Positions 1-5,178 of a stretch of DNA of 5,286 bases are shown one piece after another. Where the stretch lies: positions 14,954 to 20,239 of the forward strand of contig PCTK01000089.1 of the NCBI GenBank assembly GCA_002786505.1, written 5' to 3'. This stretch comes from Nitrospinae bacterium CG22_combo_CG10-13_8_21_14_all_47_10. Its GTDB lineage: Bacteria; Nitrospinota; Nitrospinia; Nitrospinales; VA-1. The notes beneath the pieces were generated by a model. That model made no database searches. It worked only from the letters and a program-made list of their open reading frames with translations, and was not told the origin of the DNA. Made by a program: the position numbers and the translations under genes. Numbering within the stretch: the first letter of the stretch is position 1; each line of letters begins with the position of its first letter.

Positions 1-129
1 AGACATTCCTGTGTTCAATTCTTGATGAGAACCATCACAGTAGGGTTTGTTGCCTGATTCTCCACACGTGCAATAGTGTTTTGTCCCAGGAGTTTCCTGG
101 ATCGAAAAAGGTTCATTTTGATATGGCAT
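1..129 (-). CDS. CDGSH-type [2Fe-2S] iron-sulfur protein, N-terminal 43 residues (3' end beyond left edge)
   Basis: Reading the minus strand from an ATG at 129 gives 43 open codons that run off the window edge. Residues 19-36 read YCTCGESGNKPYCDGSHQ. This matches the CDGSH signature C-x-C-x2-(S/T)-x3-P-x-C-D-G-(S/A/T)-H at every position. In this family the three Cys (20, 22, 31) and His35 bind a labile, redox-active [2Fe-2S] cluster. Family members are small proteins linked to redox, iron or NO handling, and the exact role of bacterial versions is often unknown. No signal peptide is seen, so it is probably cytoplasmic. The start is well supported by a perfect AGGAGG six bases upstream. The gene is divergent from the PAS sigma-54 activator and has a sigma-54 promoter signature upstream, which suggests it is a target of that regulator. 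Whether a second CDGSH motif follows cannot be seen. Family assignment is near certain; the role is open. Confidence 0.93.
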   Translation of the reverse strand, partial: MPYQNEPFSIQETPGTKHYCTCGESGNKPYCDGSHQELNTGMS

Positions 130-135
130 CTGGTA

Positions 136-141
136 CCTCCT
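136..141 (-). promoter_or_regulatory. Strong Shine-Dalgarno for the CDGSH gene
   Basis: The minus strand reads AGGAGG, then six bases (TACCAG), then ATG. This is a consensus ribosome binding site at ideal spacing. It fixes the start of the CDGSH gene and suggests efficient translation. Confidence 0.9.
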
Positions 142-177
142 ATATAAATTGATGAGTATTCAGTTGCTGTTTTATAG

Positions 178-194
178 AGCAGGGATCATGCCAA
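178..194 (-). promoter_or_regulatory. Candidate sigma-54 (-24/-12) promoter for the CDGSH gene
   Basis: The minus strand reads TTGGCATGATCCCTGCT. Against the RpoN consensus YTGGCACG-N4-TTGCW, 11 of 13 defined positions match, and the invariant GG and GC are exactly ten bases apart. Placing the C of GC at -12 predicts transcription from about position 167, giving a leader of about 38 nt before the ATG at 129. The strand, distance and divergent sigma-54 activator gene all agree. No transcription data are available, so this is a sequence prediction. Confidence 0.75.
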
Positions 195-349
195 ATGGGC
201 CTGCCTATCTAACTAATTGTTTTTAATGGATTTAATTGGGTTATTGCGGGCGTTGGTAAATATTCTGATTTTCGTAGTTATATGAAAAAAAGTAGTTAAT
301 ATACTAATTATCGTATAAATTGGGGTTTGTGTAGTTCTTCAATTGATCC
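195..349. other. AT-rich divergent intergenic region; possible activator sites and regulator promoter
   Basis: This is non-coding DNA between the sigma-54 promoter and the ribosome site of the regulator gene. It is where upstream activating sites for an enhancer-binding protein would be expected. The best symmetric element is around 291-308, AGTAGT-TAATAT-ACTAAT, with arms pairing at five of six positions. It sits about 125-140 bp upstream of the predicted start at 167. A TATACT at 300-305 could serve as a -10 box for the regulator gene, but no convincing -35 lies at 16-18 bp. No ORF with coding character and no terminator were seen. Operator and promoter assignments here are weak. Confidence 0.35.
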
Positions 350-356
350 AGGGTGG
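350..356 (+). promoter_or_regulatory. Shine-Dalgarno deciding the regulator start
   Basis: AGGGTGG ends seven bases before the ATG at 364. An in-frame TTG at 343 would add seven residues but has no purine-rich ribosome site in front of it. The ATG is therefore preferred. Confidence 0.65.
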
Positions 357-363
357 TTTGAAA

Positions 364-1845
364 ATGGGAAAAGATATAAATAAGAAAAGATCGTTGGAGT
401 TAGCTCGGTTCACTATCCAGTGTTCTGCCGATGCCATTATCTTTCACGATAGTCAGGGCGAAATTTTAAAGGCTAATGATTCTGCCTGCCGGTATCTGGG
501 GTATTCTGAAAACGAATTGATGAGTCTCACCATTCAGGATATTAACCCAGATTCAAATAAAAAAACCTGGTCCAAATTTTGGAAAAAATTGAAAAGGGAC
601 AAAATTATTTCTTTTGAGGTTTGCCATAAGACCAAGAAGGGTTTGTTCGTTCCTACAGATGTTGTTGTGAATTATGTTGAGTTTGATGGACGGGAGTATG
701 CGGTTTCATTTTCTCGTGATATTTCTGCACGAAAAAGAATTGAAGAAGAAAAGCAAAGGACTTTTGAAGAATTAAGCCGCTTACGTGAACAATTGCAGGT
801 TGAGAATGAATACTTGCAGGAGGAGGTATTAGAGCTACAGGCTTTCGGAGATATTGTCGGGAAGAGCCCTGCTTTACAAACGATTCTTCGTCAAATAGAA
901 ATGGTCGCTCCAACGGATGCAAGTTCCCTCATTGCAGGAGAATCTGGGACGGGGAAGGAATTAATCGCTCTTGAAATTCATAACCGGAGTTCGCGAAACC
1001 GGCATGCGATGGTTCGGGTAAATTGCGCATCCATTCCTCGGGAACTTTATGAGAGTGAATTTTTTGGTCATATTAAGGGGGCTTTTACAGGAGCCGTTCG
1101 GGATCGGGTAGGTCGGTTTGACCTGGCTAATCAGGGAACCCTGTTTCTGGATGAGGTGGGAGAAATTCCCCTGGATTTGCAAAGCAAATTGCTCAGGGTT
1201 TTGCAGGAAGGTACCTTTGAAAGGGTGGGGGATGAAAAAACCCGCAGTGTAGATGTTAGAATTATTGCCGCCAGTAATCGTGATTTAAAAGTGGAAGTAG
1301 AGCGGGGAAATTTTCGAGAGGATCTTTATTACCGTTTAAATGTCTTTCCTATAACTGTTCCACCGCTCAGAAAAAGAATCGAGGATATTCCCTTATTAGC
1401 CGCTTATTTTTTAAAACTTTCTGCAAAGAAATTCAAGAAACCCGAGCCTCAGTTGACCCGATCTAATACACTCCAATTAACCCACTACGATTGGCCGGGA
1501 AACGTAAGAGAACTGCAAAACATTATTGAGCGTTCCGTAATTATTTCTCAGAAGGGGAAGCTGAAGTTTGACTTGCCAAAAACCCAAACAGAAAGAAAAT
1601 CGACCTTTAATTTGGAATGGGATAAAAAGGAGGATCAGAATATATTAACTTTTGCAGAAATAAGAAGTTTGGATCAGGAAAATATTTTGAAAGCACTCAA
1701 AAAAACCGGAGGGAAAATTTTTGGGAAAGATGGTGCGGCACAATTACTGGAAACTCCTCCCACAACACTTATTTCCAGAATGAAAAAAATGAAAATAGCA
1801 AAAACAACTATTCTTGCTGGCTCGCCAGAATCTCATTCAAAATGA
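364..1845 (+). CDS. PAS-domain sigma-54-dependent transcriptional activator (NtrC/FhlA-type enhancer-binding protein)
   Basis: This 493-residue protein drives ATP-dependent open-complex formation by sigma-54 RNA polymerase. Numbering is from the ATG. Residues about 12-121 form a PAS sensor domain, and about 124-161 are a Glu/Gln/Leu-rich coiled-coil linker. About 163-395 are the AAA+ domain: Walker A GESGTGKE (192-199), intact GAFTGA loop for sigma-54 contact (239-244), Walker B GTLFLDE (258-264), sensor I near RIIAASNRD (299-307), the arginine-finger region FREDLYYRL (317-325), and WPGNVREL (377-384). A Fis-like helix-turn-helix occupies about 438-478. Its GGKIFGKDGAAQLL and TTLISRMKKMKI resemble the FhlA-type C-terminus. 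There is no receiver domain, so the signal probably enters through PAS. No LOV cysteine motif is seen, and the ligand is unknown. All catalytic motifs are intact. The gene is divergent from the CDGSH gene and overlaps the convergent lipoprotein gene by 38 bp at the 3' end. Family is certain; target and signal are not. Confidence 0.96.
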   Translation: MGKDINKKRSLELARFTIQCSADAIIFHDSQGEILKANDSACRYLGYSENELMSLTIQDINPDSNKKTWSKFWKKLKRDKIISFEVCHKTKKGLFVPTDVVVNYVEFDGREYAVSFSRDISARKRIEEEKQRTFEELSRLREQLQVENEYLQEEVLELQAFGDIVGKSPALQTILRQIEMVAPTDASSLIAGESGTGKELIALEIHNRSSRNRHAMVRVNCASIPRELYESEFFGHIKGAFTGAVRDRVGRFDLANQGTLFLDEVGEIPLDLQSKLLRVLQEGTFERVGDEKTRSVDVRIIAASNRDLKVEVERGNFREDLYYRLNVFPITVPPLRKRIEDIPLLAAYFLKLSAKKFKKPEPQLTRSNTLQLTHYDWPGNVRELQNIIERSVIISQKGKLKFDLPKTQTERKSTFNLEWDKKEDQNILTFAEIRSLDQENILKALKKTGGKIFGKDGAAQLLETPPTTLISRMKKMKIAKTTILAGSPESHSK

Positions 1846-2173
1846 CAGATTTGAGAATTCCCGGATTGCCTCGTGCCAACTTTCGTGCCTTGCGAAAATT
1901 TTTGACGGCTTTTTCTTTTTTACCTTCCTGAAGATAGGTCAGGCCAAGATTGAAGTGGATTTCACCCGAAGTTGGGTCGGCAAAGTTCGCCTGGTTAAAA
2001 TGCAGTAAGGCATCCAGATACCTCCCGGCCTGATAATGTTCGATGCCGAGATCATTGCGCGATTTTGCGGAAGGTTCCGCACCCGGCAATAAAGTCAGGG
2101 GAGATTCACTCAGGCCCTTGGAGCAAGCGGAGATTCCCAAGGCGAGCACTAATATTAAAACCCAGGTTTTCAT
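1808..2173 (-). CDS. Small outer-membrane-type lipoprotein with two TPR motifs
   Basis: This gene encodes 121 residues. The N-terminus MKTWVLILVLALGISAC has a short basic region, a hydrophobic core and a lipobox (ISAC, modified Cys17). Ser18 at +2, rather than Asp, fits outer-membrane sorting. After a Ser/Pro-rich linker, two tetratricopeptide repeats follow at about 36-69 (NDLGIEHYQAGRYLDALLHF) and about 70-103 (FNLGLTYLQEGKKEKAVKNF). TPR folds bind partner proteins, so a scaffold or assembly role in the envelope is likely; the partner is unknown. The protein is short for TPR lipoproteins such as PilF/PilW, with only two repeats. No clear Shine-Dalgarno precedes the ATG, but an in-frame stop lies about ten codons upstream with no other start between, so the start is constrained. 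A candidate sigma-54 promoter lies upstream. The 3' end overlaps the regulator gene antiparallel. Function is otherwise unknown. Confidence 0.87.
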   Translation of the reverse strand: MKTWVLILVLALGISACSKGLSESPLTLLPGAEPSAKSRNDLGIEHYQAGRYLDALLHFNQANFADPTSGEIHFNLGLTYLQEGKKEKAVKNFRKARKLARGNPGILKSVILNEILASQQE

Positions 2174-2195
2174 GAAGTATTTTCTAAAATTGCAA

Positions 2196-2276
2196 GGTTA
2201 CCACTGCCGATGGGGATATGAAATAACTATTTATCCTGGAAGCATCGGACGAGCCATGATAAGTGGCTGGGTAACC
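2196..2276. repeat. Widely spaced inverted repeat GGTTACC / GGTAACC
   Basis: GGTTACC at 2196-2202 and its exact reverse complement at 2270-2276 bracket the candidate sigma-54 promoter of the lipoprotein gene. Similarity extends loosely inward (GGTTACCACTGCC against GGTTACCCAGCC on the other strand). They could be paired protein-binding sites or chance. Seven-base arms about 67 bp apart are only weak evidence. Confidence 0.35.
2241..2257 (-). promoter_or_regulatory. Candidate sigma-54 (-24/-12) promoter for the TPR lipoprotein gene
   Basis: The minus strand reads ATGGCTCGTCCGATGCT. It matches YTGGCACG-N4-TTGCW at 10 of 13 defined positions, with exact GG-N10-GC spacing. Predicted initiation is near 2230, giving a leader of about 57 nt before the ATG at 2173. 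It is weaker than the promoter of the CDGSH gene (A to T inside the -24 box, T to A in the -12 box). It is still well placed, on the right strand, and next to a sigma-54 activator gene. Confidence 0.5.
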
Positions 2277-2305
2277 GGAAAATATAATGTTCTGAGGAAC
2301 TATTT

Positions 2306-2336
2306 TTCAATAAAAAGAAATCATCCGGCCTATAAT
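2306..2336 (+). promoter_or_regulatory. Possible sigma-70-type promoter for the ATPase gene
   Basis: A perfect TATAAT occurs at 2331-2336, about 80 bp before the ATPase start. The nearest -35-like hexamer, TTCAAT at 2306-2311, is poor and 19 bp away. Another TATAAT lies at 2283-2288, also without a convincing -35. In this AT-rich intergenic DNA such boxes can arise by chance. Confidence 0.25.
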
Positions 2337-2360
2337 AATTCGATAAAGGCTATAAATCGG

Positions 2361-2398
2361 CTGGTATCAGGTTTTCGGTAAAAATACCTGGATTCCAG
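2361..2398 (+). promoter_or_regulatory. Potential alternative stem-loops in the ATPase leader
   Basis: CAGGTTTT at 2368-2375 can pair with AAA plus ACCTG at 2382-2390, across one bulged T, giving an eight-pair hairpin. The downstream arm can instead pair locally, CTGG (2388-2391) with CCAG (2395-2398). That would place a stem against the AGAGGGG ribosome site at 2397-2403. GGTAT (2363-2367) with ATACC (2384-2388) is a third option. Mutually exclusive pairings beside a ribosome site are suggestive of leader control, but the stems are short. Confidence 0.3.
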
Positions 2399-2403
2399 AG
2401 GGG
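2397..2403 (+). promoter_or_regulatory. Ribosome binding site of the ATPase gene
   Basis: AGAGGGG ends 11 bases before the ATG at 2415 and only two bases before the in-frame TTG at 2406. The spacing is slightly long for the ATG but impossible for the TTG, so the ATG is chosen. Confidence 0.5.
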
Positions 2404-2414
2404 TTTTGTTAAAT

Positions 2415-5105
2415 ATGACATCCTCCGACATACACAAAATAGACCTTGATGAACTGTATGGAAGACTAGGCTCATCACCGGCGGGTCTGTCTAATCAGAC
2501 AGCTGAAAGAAGAATTATCCAGGTGGGGCGTAATATTCTTGAGCCTTCAAAAGGCCCTCCTCTCATACTCCGTTTTGCCGGGCACCTTTTTAATTTTTTC
2601 GCCATTCTCCTTTGGGTGGGCGCTCTTCTGGCCTTTATGGCGGAGAACCTGTCTCCCGGTGAGGGAAATGTTTATATCGGCATTGCCCTTTCCGCAGTCG
2701 TAATAATTAATGCCGCCTTTACTTTTTTTCAGGAATATCAGGCTGAAAAAATAATCGAAAGTTTCCGCAATATGATGCCTCTTACCATCGGAATTCTGAG
2801 AGATGGCCAGCGGACGGAAATTGCATCTCACGAAATAGTCCCCGGTGATGTGATATTTCTGGAGGAAGGCGACAAGGTACCTGCTGATGGCAGACTCATA
2901 GAGCAGAATGCTCTGAAAGTGGACCATTCCTCCCTGACGGGTGAATCCGAACCCCAGTTGCGAGCCTTGGAATGTACCCATGAGGACAAGTTGGAATCCA
3001 GAAATATGGTTTTTTCCGGGACCTCTGTTCAATCGGGCAATGGAGTGGCAATAATTTATGAAACGGGAGGAAACACCCAGATTGGGAATATCGCCGAACT
3101 TACCAACAAGACAGAAAGGAGTACGAGTCCCTTAAAAAAAGAGTTGGACCATTTTATAAAAATCATTTCCACAATCGCGATTCTTTTGGGGGTGGTTTTT
3201 TTCGCCATTGGTTTTTCTATCAGCAACCAGATCATGGCAAGCGTGATTTTTGCCATTGGTATTATTGTGGCTAATGTTCCCGAAGGCCTTCTCCCAACGG
3301 TAACCCTTTGCCTTGCCATGGCATCAAAGAGAATGGCCCGAAAAAACGCGTTGGTCAAACGGCTGGATTCCATTGAAACCCTGGGCTCCACTACGGTTAT
3401 CTGCACCGACAAAACCGGTACTGTTACCGAAAACAGAATTTCCGTGCACACATTGCTCTTAAACCTGGACGAGAGGAATATTCACGAGAAGGGGATTGAC
3501 CTTTTACCCGGAATGAAAGAACTGCTGAAGGTGGCGATTCTTTGCAATAACGCCCGTAAGCTTCAAGCCGGAAATTTTCATGGTGATCCTACCGAGACAG
3601 CTCTCCTGAAATTCGCGCAAAAGCATGAGGACATTGAAAAGGTTCAATCCGAAAACCCAAGAAAACTTGAACTCCCCTTTGACTCCATACAAAGGAAAAT
3701 GATTACCGTTAACCTTTCCAGCAATGCTGATGATATGGCCTACCTTAAAGGGGCACCGGAAATTGTACTGAATAAAAGTTCCAGCATCATTTTTAAGGGC
3801 CGGGTGATGCCCCTTTCCGAAAAAAGAAAAAAACAGATTATGCGTTATTACGAACGGTTTGCGTCACGAGGTGAAAGGGTCCTTGGGTTCGCTTACCACT
3901 CTGAACCGTTAAATCTGGAAACCGGGTTTACCTTTATTGGTCTTGTGGGAATGATTGACCCTCCCCGGCGGGATGTCCCCGAGGCGATTATAAAGTGCAA
4001 GAGGGCGGGCATTAAAGTAATCATGATCACAGGGGACTACAGTGTCACCGCAGAAGCAATTGCCGCCATGGTGGGGCTGGTTGAACGTCACAAAGCCAAT
4101 ATCATGACAGGGGATGACCTGAACCAATGCGATGAAGCTCAACTTATAGAGTTTCTGCTTAAAGACCATCTTCTTTTTACACGTACCACCCCCCGGCAAA
4201 AACTCAGGATCGTTAAAACCCTTCAGGGCATGGGTGAAATTGTAACCGTAACCGGAGACGGGGTGAATGACGCTCCCGCCCTGAAACAAGCGGATATGGG
4301 AGTGGCAATGGGGCTGAGCGGGACAGAAGTGGCCAAAGAGGCGGCTGATATGGTTTTGTTTGACGATCATTTTGCAACCATAGTAAATGCCATCGAAGAA
4401 GGAAGAACGGTATTTGGCAACATAAGGAAATTTATCACCTATATTCTTACCAGCAACATTCCTGAAATTCTGCCTTTCATTGCTTTCACCCTTTTCACAA
4501 TCCCCCTGCCACTGACCGTTGTCTTGATCCTTTCCATCGACTTGGGGACGGATATCCTTCCGGCGCTGGCTCTGGGTGTTGAGTCGTCGGAAGATGATGT
4601 TATGAAAAAACCACCCCGCCCCATGGACGAAAGATTGCTCACTCCAGGTCTTTTGTTCAGATCCTATGGAGTAATCGGAATGATTGAGGCGGGGGCAGGT
4701 TTTTTTTCCTATTTTTCTGTTTTGTATTCCAATGGGTGGATATGGGGGCAGAAGTTAGCTCCCACAGACCCGGTTTATTTGAAAGCTGTTACCGCATTTT
4801 TTGTCAGCATCATCATTTGCCAGATCGCGAATGTGATGGTTTGCAGAACCCAAAGGGAGTCCCTGTTTAAAAAGGGGATATTGACAAACAAATTTGTGCT
4901 CATAGGAATTGCCTCAGAATTACTCTTGGTAGAACTCATTACCAACAATGAAATGGCTCGTACTGTATTTGGCACCCACTCCCTGACTCTTTCGGAAGGC
5001 TTGTTGGCCTTACCATTCGCTATTCTTATTGTTGTTGTGGAAGAATGCCGAAAATGGGGTTTGAGAAATCGTAAACCCTTTGCAATTAAATATCTCAACT
5101 GGTAA
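2415..5105 (+). CDS. Type IIC-like P-type cation ATPase, Na+,K+-ATPase alpha-subunit homologue
   Basis: This 896-residue inner-membrane ion pump has about ten membrane helices (M1-M2 about 55-107, M3-M4 about 248-302, M5-M6 about 675-722, M7-M10 about 750-880). Hallmarks include actuator TGES (175-178), phosphorylation site DKTGT (Asp332), KGAPE (445-449), DPPR (515-518), TGD (539-541) and hinge TGDGVND (613-619). M4 has VANVPEGLL, typical of Na,K-/H,K-ATPases, where Ca2+ pumps have PEGLP. M5 YILTSNIPE (Tyr676, Ser680, Asn681, Glu684) and M6 IDLGTD (Asp709, Thr712, Asp713) reproduce the animal cation site. M5 has Ser where gastric H,K-ATPase has Lys, favouring Na+/K+ over H+. M8 has Gln803 but Asn806 where animals have Asp; M9 keeps Glu835. 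It is shorter than animal alpha subunits (about 1,020), lacking the long N-terminal tail, much of the M7-M8 loop and the C-terminal YY. No beta-subunit gene is visible. Transported ions are inferred. Confidence 0.95.
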   Translation: MTSSDIHKIDLDELYGRLGSSPAGLSNQTAERRIIQVGRNILEPSKGPPLILRFAGHLFNFFAILLWVGALLAFMAENLSPGEGNVYIGIALSAVVIINAAFTFFQEYQAEKIIESFRNMMPLTIGILRDGQRTEIASHEIVPGDVIFLEEGDKVPADGRLIEQNALKVDHSSLTGESEPQLRALECTHEDKLESRNMVFSGTSVQSGNGVAIIYETGGNTQIGNIAELTNKTERSTSPLKKELDHFIKIISTIAILLGVVFFAIGFSISNQIMASVIFAIGIIVANVPEGLLPTVTLCLAMASKRMARKNALVKRLDSIETLGSTTVICTDKTGTVTENRISVHTLLLNLDERNIHEKGIDLLPGMKELLKVAILCNNARKLQAGNFHGDPTETALLKFAQKHEDIEKVQSENPRKLELPFDSIQRKMITVNLSSNADDMAYLKGAPEIVLNKSSSIIFKGRVMPLSEKRKKQIMRYYERFASRGERVLGFAYHSEPLNLETGFTFIGLVGMIDPPRRDVPEAIIKCKRAGIKVIMITGDYSVTAEAIAAMVGLVERHKANIMTGDDLNQCDEAQLIEFLLKDHLLFTRTTPRQKLRIVKTLQGMGEIVTVTGDGVNDAPALKQADMGVAMGLSGTEVAKEAADMVLFDDHFATIVNAIEEGRTVFGNIRKFITYILTSNIPEILPFIAFTLFTIPLPLTVVLILSIDLGTDILPALALGVESSEDDVMKKPPRPMDERLLTPGLLFRSYGVIGMIEAGAGFFSYFSVLYSNGWIWGQKLAPTDPVYLKAVTAFFVSIIICQIANVMVCRTQRESLFKKGILTNKFVLIGIASELLLVELITNNEMARTVFGTHSLTLSEGLLALPFAILIVVVEECRKWGLRNRKPFAIKYLNW

Positions 5106-5116
5106 ATTCAGGCATA

Positions 5117-5134
5117 GATCCCAGGAGAGGGATT
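5117..5134 (+). repeat. Small stem-loop exposing an AGGAGA loop
   Basis: ATCCC (5118-5122) pairs with GGGAT (5129-5133), extended by one G-T pair. The six-base loop is AGGAGA. The hairpin lies between the ATPase stop and the next gene and overlaps a good ribosome site. It is too short to be a convincing terminator, although T-rich stretches follow at 5142-5146 and 5154-5160. Confidence 0.3.
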
Positions 5135-5167
5135 GTGAAAATTTTTATAACAGTTTTTTTAATTTAA
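5135..5167 (+). CDS. Possible ten-residue leader peptide ORF
   Basis: A GTG start four bases after AGGAGAGG (5123-5130) opens a ten-codon frame, read as MKIFITVFLI and ending in TAA. The ribosome site is better than that of the next gene, which starts 11 bases after this stop. The peptide is hydrophobic with a lysine at position 2, like a cut-short signal peptide. It could be a translated leader, a remnant, or chance. Confidence 0.25.
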   Translation: MKIFITVFLI

Positions 5168-5178
5168 AGAAGAAAATC

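Noticed and set aside
343..363. Upstream TTG start adding seven residues to the regulator
   Set aside because: No Shine-Dalgarno precedes the TTG, whereas AGGGTGG is well spaced before the ATG at 364.
653..1182. Long minus-strand open frames inside the regulator gene
   Set aside because: They are antisense to the PAS and AAA+ coding sequence, with no recognisable domains or ribosome sites. They are shadows of the real gene.
1811..1830. Bidirectional terminator at the convergent gene ends
   Set aside because: The hairpin CTGG-CTCG-CCAG has only four sure pairs, no T run follows it on the plus strand, and on the minus strand the T-rich stretch begins too far after the stem.
2346..2364. Possible sigma-54 promoter for the ATPase gene (AAGGCTATAAATCGGCT, plus strand)
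   Set aside because: GG-N10-GC spacing is exact, but the flanking bases fit poorly: AAGG instead of YTGG and CGGC instead of TTGC. It is well below the two minus-strand candidates.
2172..2381. Open frame of 69 codons starting MKYFLKLQG that crosses the second intergenic region on the plus strand
   Set aside because: Its start overlaps the lipoprotein start on the opposite strand. The ribosome site is a bare AGG, no domain or signal is recognisable, and it covers the likely promoters of both flanking genes. It is more likely non-coding.
2547..5098. Several minus-strand open frames of 62-161 codons inside the ATPase gene
   Set aside because: The sense strand encodes a complete, motif-rich P-type ATPase along its full length. 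The antisense frames look like reverse translations of it.
2415..5105. Assignment of the pump as a Ca2+ (SERCA/PacL-type) or gastric H,K-type ATPase
   Set aside because: M4 has ANVPEGLL rather than PEGLP, arguing against Ca2+ pumps. M5 has Ser680 where H,K-ATPase has Lys. M6 IDLGTD and M8-M10 follow Na,K-ATPase.
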